Source of the DNA: Apostichopus japonicus | Taxonomy: Eukaryota > Echinodermata > Holothuroidea > Aspidochirotida > Stichopodidae | DNA: 64,000 bases | Direction of reading: 5' to 3' | Assembly: GCF_037975245.1 (NCBI RefSeq) | Contig: NC_092567.1 | Coordinates: forward strand, 20,023,376-20,087,375 | Position numbers and translations under genes: made by a program | Part shown: positions 39,701-49,799 of the stretch, in pieces | How positions within the stretch are numbered: position 1 is the first letter of the stretch | Layout: each line of letters starts with the position of its first letter | Notes under the pieces: model-generated | The model's input: only the letters and a program-made list of their open reading frames with translations | What the model was told of the DNA's origin: nothing | The model's database searches: none

Positions 39701-41153
39701 TGCAGTAACTTAGAAATGGGCCCATGCATATTGGAGAGTCCACCCTTTTTATAAAATTTGTAACCTCCAGATGCAAGCATGGATATGACACTCTTTCGCA
39801 CCCTAAATACTACATGGGTCCCCGCGGCCGGCTCGAGGGGATGGGTGGTTATTATTTCGGTCCTTGTCACCGTTGCTTCTCTGGGGGGAAACGGGCCCTG
39901 GGAGACCGCGTCAACTTACTTGCGCTCCGCCGCATCTACATGTAGGTTATTAAACTAAATTCGTCGAATTTGCTATTCAAACCTATTTTCCGGCTAAATC
40001 ATGGGTATCATTGTCTTCCGCAGATAGGAAGCATTTCGACCTTTTCGTCTTGGCCTATGACGGTTTTCCGTATTATGACTTGATATAAATGTTGTTTTCC
40101 CCCGCAATGTAACAATGCTAGCCTTAATGATTATGACCCATGGCGTTAAATTACATATAGGATTAGAAAGACTGAATACCTTTTCATCGATAACAGCTTT
40201 TGGGATAATGTTGTAGTTACGACATAACCTGCGAGGTGTTATGTTAATTTCTGTTCTAGTGTATAGGCCTATCCCTAAACGCATTTGTCCCTTCTATAGC
40301 CCCCTTCTTCCACCCCACCCACCCCTCAAAAAGTGTTGTTTAGTACCCCATGATGTGCTTCCGAGCGTATGGTGACGAATAACAAAACACAAAAATACCC
40401 AAAAACGAAAGAATAAGGAAAGCGAACCATTTTAGTTAGGCTAAGTCTTTAGTTTTGAAATAAACCTTACGTAATATTTGTGGATATTTTTCAACCGCCA
40501 ACTTGGAAAAATTACCTGTTACTATAATATCGTGACGTATACTGTATACCTAAATCATTAATCTTGTTTGCATATATAGGCGAGCCTCTGTCCAACCTCT
40601 CTGCATGAGTGGAAATGAATCTATTGATGAACCAGATGACTTGTATAGGCTATTCCTAAGGGCGCTGGTCTTCTCTTAAAATTTGAATACCCATTTCGTA
40701 TTATACAAATTTCTGTTTCAATTTTAATTACGAAGTATATGTAGCAAGGCTTGCATTGTAGTTTCATCTCATATTTGTCACACGTGAATGGATAAAGGGG
40801 AAGGGAGGGAGGGGGGTAGTATATTTAAAGAAAAATATTGTTGATTGCAAATAGCTTCCTTGCATCCATGGTTTATGATGAAAACCCGAAAGCCATGCAT
40901 GTTGTTGTTTTATAAATAACAGCGACAAGTAAGTTATGTAGACGATGACGCCAGTGGCCAGACAGTGGACTTTTATCTAAATATTATTTTCCCGCCAAAT
41001 TATGGGTCGTCCGGTTAGTCACTATAACGTCGGTTAATTAATGGTGACATACTATGACCTTAAATATATATGCATCACAGTTATTGTTCCGGGTTTCATA
41101 TACTTCAAGTTACAGATGCAGGTTAGTTTACTGAAAATGTGGATTTTTCTTGT
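33763..41153. other. Intergenic sequence, no gene seen
   Basis: Seven kilobases without a supported gene. Seen are a G-rich tract at 34894-34937, (TA)n with TAGGCCTA at 36035-36110, poly-C at 36533-36549, poly-G at 37971-37986, and a small self-complementary GGCGCCGAAGGCGCC at about 39452. A 112-codon frame at 37228-37566 matches nothing I know. Confidence 0.45.
34894..34937 (+). other. Potential G-quadruplex (plus strand)
   Basis: At least six runs of three or more G in 44 bases (GGGG-TA-GGGG-T-GGGG-T-GGG repeats), fitting the quadruplex-forming pattern. Confidence 0.6.
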
Positions 41154-41161
41154 TATCGAAC

Positions 41162-41522
41162 CAGTGGCGTAAGAAGGTACTTTTGAGTGGGGGGCTGAAG
41201 ACTGATGGCCGGCCTGGGGGAGGGGGCTAAGGGGAGGGGGTTGTCCCCTCCCCTTTGGAATCTTTTGGCATTTCCAGGTGGCCTCAGATGCAATTTGGTG
41301 CAATATAGCACACTTCAACCCACCCACTCCATTTTGTTTATAATTTTGCATTTTCTCCTGGCCTTAGATGCAATTTGGTGCTCCAAATGAGATTTTTTTC
41401 TCATTTGGAAATGAAAAAGGGGTTTTCTGACTTGCGAAGCGGGGGGCGGAATGATACTTCCGCCCCTCCATATTTTTCACTGGGGGGCTGGCGCCCCCAG
41501 CCCCCCGGTTCCTACGCCCTTG
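41162..41522. mobile_element. hAT-type MITE (copy 2)
   Basis: The 361-bp element starts CAGTGGCGTAAGAAGG and ends CCTACGCCCTTG (imperfect inverted ends). It is flanked by a perfect 8-bp duplication TATCGAAC (41154-41161 and 41523-41530). The interior has GC-rich runs and a direct repeat AGATGCAATTTGGTGC. There is no transposase, so it is non-autonomous hAT. Confidence 0.85.
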
Positions 41523-41530
41523 TATCGAAC

Positions 41531-43536
41531 ACTGTCCTGGGGCAGGGGTCTATCTGTTTTTTTTTTTGTGGTTGTAGAATTAAGGTTGCTTAGATGCAGA
41601 ACGGTCCTTAACTTTGTATCTTTATCAATTTGTTTTATGACATTTAACGAACTTCGTTAACGTTCCCGCCGAGCACGACGGATTCACTTCCATACTTAGA
41701 AACATATGAACCTTTACAAATGGAGGGGGTGGAATCGTACGCACCTGTCCCCCCCCCCCCCCCTCTCACTGACCCACGCGCACGGGCCTGCATATGTCGG
41801 TACCACAATTAATTGTTCTTTTGCAGGGAGACACTAATTAAATCTTCCCAATTGGCAAGTCTTTACTACAATATGCGATGGATGATCGCTTGGTCCATCA
41901 TGCATGCATGTACTTGAAAAGTTTCCATACCATGACCGTTAAGCTTTTGACCTTAAAGAGGAAAAAGTTCAACGCATAGGGACCGCAATCCTGTCGACTC
42001 TTGTAAGAGTAATTTCCTCATTAAGAGCAATGAATATCTTGAAATAAATTTACAAGGTAAGGGATGGGACCGAGTGGAAAGGGGATGGAAAGGAATACAT
42101 ATATAATTGAAATCGTAGTGAGTTGGAAAATCCAGAACAGTGAAAAAACTTTCAGCCTCCACCGGGATTTCAGCCTCCACCGGGATGTATAGATATACAT
42201 AGGCCTAGATATATATTTGGTCGAAGTTTCACTGCTGAACGTACATATGCTCTTAGCACGCAAGAATAGCGTTTAATCCCATTATATTAAACGATAATAG
42301 TTACTGAATTGCCATAATTACTTAGTCGATACTAAAATAAAGTTGAAATGGCGAGGTCCTCACATGAATATTATCAAACTTAAAGTAAATCAACCATTGA
42401 CTATATACCATTTTGAAAGAGAAAGAAAACGCATAGTCTCTCACTCATCGGCCTGACTGTGTATATATCTCGTTCCTGGATATTTCTAATTAAGACCCTT
42501 CTTTTTTTTTAAACATAATCCATCAAGGCTTCAACATAAAGCGCAGGATAGAATTATAATAAAGTGGCCTGTAAAAACAAATTATGTTGGTGCGTCAACA
42601 TAAGCAATGATTTTATTGCTTAAAATAGACAAAAAGTTGCGAGTCTTAATACGCCATTTCATACTGGCTGTATAAACAATAACCCTGTCGCAGTTTAGAT
42701 ATAACGATGTTCAAGCAGGAAGATCCCTATCGAATGACTCCACATATTACACACACGCGTCACATTTTCTTCGTCGGCTGTTTCCGGTGCAACATGGTTA
42801 TTTCTTAACGATGCCTGCAGCATTTCAATTTCACGTGGCTTTGTTCTGACACAGATATTATATTATTCAGGATCTTTGGTCAATTAAATGCACCTTCTGA
42901 CCGTTTAAAATGAAACGAATGCCAGAAGAAATATGAAGCGCTGAAAGATTTTCATTTCTTACGATATAATATCCCTAGCTATCTACCCCACTAAGGTAAA
43001 GTGCCTCTCTCCCTCGATCCCCTTTTCTCTTCCCCCCCCCCCTGCTTCCCTCCTCTCTCCTGCGCGATACAACTATAATACCAACGGAACGAAAGTTTAC
43101 CCAATATTGCGTGTAGGGTAATCAGTTGGACAGTCACCCGAAGTGCAGTGTAGATAATAAGCCATTCGAAGTTCTCCCACATGCACATGTGACTGCTTAG
43201 CGTTGTGAAACAACTGCCTTATTTATATGAAAGGGGAGAGGTGTGTACATGTCTCATGATATCAAACTGGAGCTTTGATGTCCTCAGTCCTCCCCCAGCC
43301 CCCCCTCCTCCTTCCTTCTCTCTCTACCCTCTTCTCTACTGTCGTTTTGGTGGGGATGGTCACGAGTTTCCAGAGCATAGTTATACAGAGAGAACATGAA
43401 TGTGTACCAAATCGAGAAAACCTTTCCCCGGTCACATCCCCATCCTCCCTCTCTATACCACCCTCCATCTCCCAATCCTCGCGACGGTCCTATAGTCCTT
43501 CTTGCCCATTCAAGAGAGCACGTTAAGCGAAAAGGG
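41531..43536. other. Intergenic sequence, no gene seen
   Basis: A poly-C run lies at about 41750-41762 and a pyrimidine-rich region at 43000-43070. CAGCCTCCACCGGGAT is tandemly doubled at 42153-42186. No domain-bearing frame. Confidence 0.5.
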
Positions 43537-43544
43537 GTGGCTAC

Positions 43545-43953
43545 CAGTGGCGTAGCCAAACGGGAGCCGGGGGGGGGGGGCAATGCCCCCCAAAAATTTG
43601 CTTTGTGCTACAGTCTTGCCCCCCCACCCCCAATGAAATCCAGTTATGTATTCAAAATACTTCTTTTTTACATTTTTTCGAGTTCTAATCACAAGTATTC
43701 ATACCTCATGGCTCATGTTCATACTAAGGTCAGAACTTGGTAATCAGACCGAGATATTACACATTTTGGGCCTTCATCATACCCACATATACGGAGACCG
43801 TTTGATCAATATCGTCCTACAGAATTAGCGCCAATATTTGTGCAGACGACATATATTTCTTGGTAATTCCTACCATCAACCATCACAGGGTTGCCCCCCC
43901 TTAAGAAAAATCTTGCCCCCCCCCCTTACAACAGAATTCTGGCTACGCCACTG
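43545..43953. mobile_element. hAT-type MITE (copy 3)
   Basis: The 409-bp element starts CAGTGGCGTAGCCA and ends with its perfect inverse TGGCTACGCCACTG. It is flanked by a perfect 8-bp duplication GTGGCTAC (43537-43544 and 43954-43961). The interior is rich in poly-G/C and has TTGCCCCCCC boxes. Short open frames inside it are not genes. Confidence 0.92.
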
Positions 43954-43961
43954 GTGGCTAC

Positions 43962-46149
43962 TCTTTCAGATTTCAATAAAATGGTCGTTTACCTTCCTTG
44001 AACTTTCAAGTGCATTATAGACTTACATGAACACATTTTTTCTATTAAGTGTCTCGTCATGGCGGTAACCACGAATTAATTATTATGGAAGTAAACGACG
44101 TATCATTCAAGATTGATCAGTAATCCTGACGGCTCCCCGAGTTAGCTTTATCTGTTATTTTTTGTTATCACTATAGTTTATAGATTTCTATATATAGAGA
44201 TAAACTAGGGTCGGTCATTGACGTGTGCGTGAAGTGTATATGCTAAGCATATCAAAGAAAGTATTAAAATGGCTGTTGCCAATCTTATGCAATACAAGAT
44301 CAAATGTTCCGCTGATCGTGATGTTACTATGGAAACGTTCAGCGCCATAATGAAGTCATCCAAACTATTGCTTCTTATTTATTTATCACGTCTATAGATG
44401 TGTAAGCTTTTTTTTCATTTAAGATTTAGTTTCGTTTGATTTGAAAATTATAGAAAGTAAGTAAGAAAAAGACTGCTGCTGTATAATAATTTATATAATC
44501 TATATACTGTCAAGCAGTTCATATATAGTCTGCTTCTGATTACAGTCGACCTTTTGGTGACAGAAGACAAACGTATCTGAGAAATTGAAAGTCTCACTAG
44601 GGTGATTGACATGGCTGACAGAAAGAAAGAGAGAAAGAAAGACAGATAGACAGACAGACAGAACTACAGAAAGAAAGAAAGCTTAAATATAATAACCCCA
44701 CCCAACCACAGGGGGTGGGGGTGACGTACATTGATTGGTACAATTGCAGACAGAGGGAAATATGTCACTGGGGCATCTCATGAAGTGTTGAAGCTATCCT
44801 ACAATATGTTATGAAAATGAGGGTAAATTATTATTTTTCTAATAACTTCCCCATGTCCCCTTATTGACCCGGGACTGGGCTGATGGCTACCACTGACGCC
44901 ACTGTCGACACGCCTATGAGTAAACCTTATCCTTTGGGTATTAGAAGCAGTCGTGAGGATTCACGTCACTAACATATATACTGAAGTTGGTGGGCGCTGC
45001 CCCTTAAAACATCCCACGTCTTTTGGTGGCGTACTTTCACATCGTAATGATTTCTCTATCCTACCAGGGACTTATCCAGTCAGCTGATCGAAGTTAGCCA
45101 GGATCGAAACTTCATACCAATTAACTTGTTTATATTTACATACACATGATTCTTGCAGTAGACAGTTTGTTAACAGTTTTTTCTCTTCATTATTTGTAAT
45201 GAAACATAATTGGGTAAGCTATAGCGAACTGCATTGTCATGTAATTCAATAACACCGTCAGCGAATCCTTCACTCCAATTCCTGAGAATTAGCAAAAACA
45301 GTTACTGTAGCATCTGAGATATTGGGACATTGAACAAAGTAGTCTTGAATACATATACCACGTTAATGAAGAGGGTATATCGTCTCCTATCTGGTATTAT
45401 TTTGAAATAAAAGTGTTTTTTGTCCGGATGAAGGATGTTTGCGAATTTGAAATAGCGGTAAAATGTTTATGGTCCCTTTTGGTCAAGAAATAAGCTTTTG
45501 TTACTGATAGTGGATCTATACCATGTAATAGAGGCGTATTCCTTCTCTGTTCTGTTACTATTCAGGCCCTTCAAATCCATCCATAACCCGAAAAATCAAC
45601 AACTCTGTTTCCACGATAAGTTGCCCGTGTGGCCGCTGATGCAGTACACCGTTGTACTTTCCGTTATTGTCCGCTTTAGTTGCTACTGTTATTGTCTGCT
45701 GAGAAAGGCTGCTAACTTCCGACAGACCTTACACATGACGTAGCTGCTGCGGTGTGGCATTTTTCTAGGTGTCATTGATCTAAATATTTCAAAATACTGC
45801 CATGATTTAGAAGGATTATCTGCCAGATTCTGCGAAATCGCCGTAGCTTAACTTGCAAAGTTTGTATTTAGTGAAAACTTAATTTCTCGATTCAATTGAA
45901 CAATCTGATGTTAGCGTCGTTACTCGTTAGGTTGCATATTATAATACAGAATCGCACTGAGGTAACGTTAGGCTACAGCTTGTTGAGCCTAACGTTAGGC
46001 AACGCGCTAACCAGCAACAATTTCACACTCAAAAACATTGATTATTACATAGCCTAGGCTAAGCATAATTAGCCTAAGTCCTTAGACACTAATATAATAG
46101 GCATAGCAAAGGCGTCCTGAACAATCCTTATCACTTACTATTAGTACCA
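43962..46149. other. Intergenic sequence with microsatellite and a MITE end
   Basis: A purine-rich (GAAA/GACA)n tract lies at 44619-44681. GGCTACCACTGACGCCACTG, ending at 44904, resembles one end of the hAT-type MITEs above, but no partner end or target duplication was found. The GCCTAACGTTAGGC-like palindromes at 45970-46000 mark the start of a stretch that may be the promoter side of ZC3H11A. Confidence 0.4.
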
Positions 46150-46222
46150 GACTTCCAGCTTGTAAGGTCAAACTTGCATTAAAGTCAAGTCGATACAGTT
46201 CTTCGATAGTGAATTTTGTCAG

Positions 46223-46228
46223 GTAAGT
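46223..46228 (+). other. Consensus splice donor, candidate end of a 5' UTR exon
   Basis: TTTTGTCAG is followed by GTAAGT, an exact match to the animal donor consensus. It lies 3.4 kb upstream of the first supported acceptor of ZC3H11A (49619). It could end a non-coding first exon, but no transcript evidence is available here. Confidence 0.25.
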
Positions 46229-47943
46229 TAAGTAGGCTAAGAAGCTTAGCCAAACGTCATGCTATACTGCAGAAGGATCACGGTTTATTTGACTGAAGCA
46301 AATGTTAAGGATGTTGCTATTGTCAGTAGTGAAAGGGAGAACAATATTTTCTTAGAGCAGCATGGTGTTCGGGCAGGTGTAGGCTAAGCAGAAACAACTT
46401 AGTCACAAGCCGTAGCAATTTGGCTAGTCTACTTCAATTGATTGAATTTGGTTGTGCTGATATGGGACAGGGACTCATTGAAAGGATTACACGATCTAGG
46501 CTAGGTAGCAACATGCCTGGGCCAATGCAGTGAAATATTGAAATGTTTCTTGAAGCCTAGTATTATCTGCCAAAATGCAGGACTGTTGAATGACGTAGCC
46601 TACCAATGCCAATACCAAGCTATAGCCTAGGTTACTTACATATCATACATAGTTTCTCACAATTTTACTAGACTTGCTGGTTATTAATCCAAATATTATG
46701 ATTGCTATTGATCAGAACAATAGGTTTACCATGTAAGTATTTGACAAACTACTCTGGACGATTCCATCACATCAAATGGTGAAAAGTAAGGATTCCCACA
46801 TAATTCTTTATCCCTTCAAGAAAAATGGTTAATTATATTATCAATCAAATCAAAAAACCCCTTTGTGGAATTCCTCATATAAACATTCTCTGTTAGGGAT
46901 GTTTCTGGTTCAATCTATTTGTCTTTGTGCTGTGCAGGCCTGTCTTCTTATGCCAATATGTGAAATGCTTTATTACAGTAGGTTTCAAATTTTTTATTTA
47001 GTAATACTTCACGGTTTTTTTTTTTTTTTTTTGGAACACATTTTTTACTGGTTTGAAAGATATGGGAAGTTTTAAAGTACATGTCATTTACAAAAAGTAG
47101 CCCTTGCATTGCCAGCACAACAGTAGGTATTGCACACACAAAAATATGGAAACAGGCTGTTCTGCTACACATATTGCAGATTCAGAAGTAAGATCAAAAT
47201 AGATTATCAACAAAATTAGAAAATCTAAAAGCATCCTAAAGTATAAATGAAATTTTAATCCTATTGATGAGCTTCCCCCCACCCAAAACAAAGAAAAAGA
47301 AGTTAAAATTATTATTTCCATTTGTGGTTTGAAAGCTTTCCGTTTATTGAAATCCATTTACTCCCCTTCCATCCCCATTTCTCCCATTCCTCCTAACTTT
47401 CCTGAAACTCCATTAGCAAAGGAGGCAATAATGTTGAATATTTGAACTTAAAAATGATCACAGTGAGGTTTGAGTGTGTTCCTTTTTTGGACTGTGAATC
47501 ACATGTTTCTGGAAAATGGAGCTGTGAATTATTTGTAAATTTGACTAAAAAAAATGAGGAAATGGTGTTTGGACCATGGAGACAAAGATCATCTAAAAGA
47601 TACATGTTTTTGTTGGAGCTTTGGAGGCAAAAATTAGTGTTCAATTATTGGTGAACAATTTCTTTTGTTGTACCTGTTGTGCACATATTCTGTGGTGAAC
47701 AGCAGTATACGTGAAATTCATCGAGCACGACTCACTGTGTCACAGTAGTTTAACCCATCTATAGACTGGCTATTTTGCATGTTCGGTCCGGTTTTCAAGA
47801 ACCAACTATTATCCTTGGAAATCGAGATTACCAAAGAAAAAAGAGAAAAAATAAGAGAGGAAAATGATTCAGCATTTAGAAGGTGTTTTCCTGTGATGAC
47901 ATCTTGTGGATGGACCTCATGTTTCTCCTAAATCTTTCTGCAG

Positions 47944-47970
47944 AACTTGGATGTTATGAAATATTTGAAG
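47944..47970 (+). other. Candidate 27-nt microexon
   Basis: A pyrimidine tract TCTCCTAAATCTTTCTGCAG precedes 27 bases that are followed by GTGAGT, so both splice sites are near consensus. In one frame it reads into the next candidate exon at 48418 (acceptor TTAAATTGTTTTCAG), which stays open for about 40 codons to a TGA at 48543. The peptide is not recognised. These may be 5' UTR exons of ZC3H11A or a small unknown gene. Confidence 0.3.
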
Positions 47971-49619
47971 GTGAGTCTTTTGTTCCTCTTCTGTACACAT
48001 GTATGTTATTTGAGTTGAATGTCAGTTTTGTGGCACATGCAGCCCTGGTTAGAAGCAGGGCCTAACGGGGGGGGGGGGGGGGCGGGGATGGTCAGGTCAG
48101 GGGAAATTCAGATAAAAAATAATTGTATTTTCGTTTTCAAAACTATAGTTGAGGAGAAAATATGCCCGAGTTGAGAAGAGCAAAATGACAAATTCTATCC
48201 ATTATGTTTGTATGAATTGCTTTACGTCACAAAGCTCAACTGCTCCAGTTTAAAATACCTTATCAACAAACAAGTATTTTGTTTAAGGTGAACAGATGCA
48301 GTAGAGGTATGTGAAGTGGGTCACATAGGATTAAAATGGTATATAAATTTTCATATGTTTTATGGTATTTATTATTATTTTAATTTTTAATAATTTCCCT
48401 TAAATTGTTTTCAGATGCAGAAAAGAATAATTTAGATTTTCAGATCTTTGGGAAGCTCCAGAAATTAGAACGACTAATGATCCATTACCACTTTGCAATC
48501 ATCAAATCTGCTAGTTTCAGGAATTGTTTCAGTAAGGAAGCTTGATGAGCAAGGGAGTAGACCTGCACAGAAAAAGCTAGTATATGAGGTCCAATAAGCT
48601 ACTATAGGAATTTGTTTAGTTTCAACAAGCTGTGTGGTTTTATCCTTTTAGAAAAGTTGAAGTAATTTGGGGTTACTTTTGGATCAAGAGTATTCTGAGT
48701 GTTATCTGGACGCCAACAGCAGCTCTATTCCTGGAAACAGAGTATTTGTGAGGTATCCTGCAAACTCTTTGGTCTCTGAGGGGCTTAAGAACATACTTGC
48801 AACTGTCTTCCACATGCAGAAGTTAGAACAAAAATAGAAAAGAATTGTCAAGAAACACCAACAGGACAGGAGTCTTGGGAATAAAATAAAATTGAAAGAA
48901 GCAGGAATATCTCTTAGTCTTTGAAACTGTATTTGATAGATTTAAATTGTAAAAGGAATATGAAAAGGATTCCAGCTACCTGTAACTTCACTTAGCAGCA
49001 ACCCAACCCTAAAGAAGAGTAGAAGTATATGGCAAATCACACATCGTCTAATCTCTCTGATAGGAAGTGTTTGGACGATTCACCTCATCTGCTGCAACCA
49101 TAAAGTAGTCTTTCATTACTGTGGACATGTCTCTTCAGGGACACTGAACTGTAAAATTTAGGATAGTATTTGTCATCAACACCATCCAGGACCCCCCCAA
49201 TATCCCATACCAGACTGTCTGTGTCGTAAATATGAAGAAATAACTATGAAGAGAAAATAATCTGAATTCACAGCCTTTGCAGGATTCGTGTCAGTTCATT
49301 TAGTTTACATTCTGTAACATAGAAAATCAAACGGAGGATCAGTTAAACACCTGCACGTTACCGTACTGTTGTCAACGTTTTGATGGGAAAGATATATCTG
49401 ATACATCAGAGGAGTTTGGAGCAAGATCTAATAGCAGTCCATCGTTAATCCAGCTTACCATCTCCGTTAACTAGCGAAGGAAGCAGAGGAAGAGTTTTAA
49501 CTGAAGTTTTGCTATTAAACTTGTTTTTTGGTGTTGTTTGTTTGATTTTTGGTTACAAACCATATTAAAAAACCTTAAACCAGATCTAGTCAGTGTTAAA
49601 GTAATGTCTTAAATTTCAG

Positions 49620-49745
49620 ACCAAGTTGGATGTTTGTGTACATTGGATATCATCTCAAATTAACACAGAATAGCCTTGGACAAGATCTTTTAGTTTGGAA
49701 GAAGGAACTTTGAAGGATAGTTGTACTACCTCGCTTTTGTCAAAG
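49620..49745 (+). other. ZC3H11A: 5' UTR part of ZC3H11A exon 1
   Basis: An acceptor-like AATGTCTTAAATTTCAG ends at 49619, giving 126 bases of leader before the start codon. The leader contains an upstream open frame of 27 codons (ATG at 49630, TGA at 49711-49713) that ends 32 bases before the main ATG. Confidence 0.5.
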
Positions 49746-49799
49746 ATGGCTGCCCAAGGGACTGACTGTTACTACTACTATTACTCACAGTGTGCAAAG
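49746..49799 (+). CDS. ZC3H11A: ZC3H11A coding exon 1
   Basis: Codons 1-18, start of finger 1 with a run of five tyrosines between its first two cysteines (human has YFFFY there). The ATG is chosen because vertebrate ZC3H11A also begins a few residues before this DCY motif. Donor GTGAGT at 49800. Confidence 0.93.
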
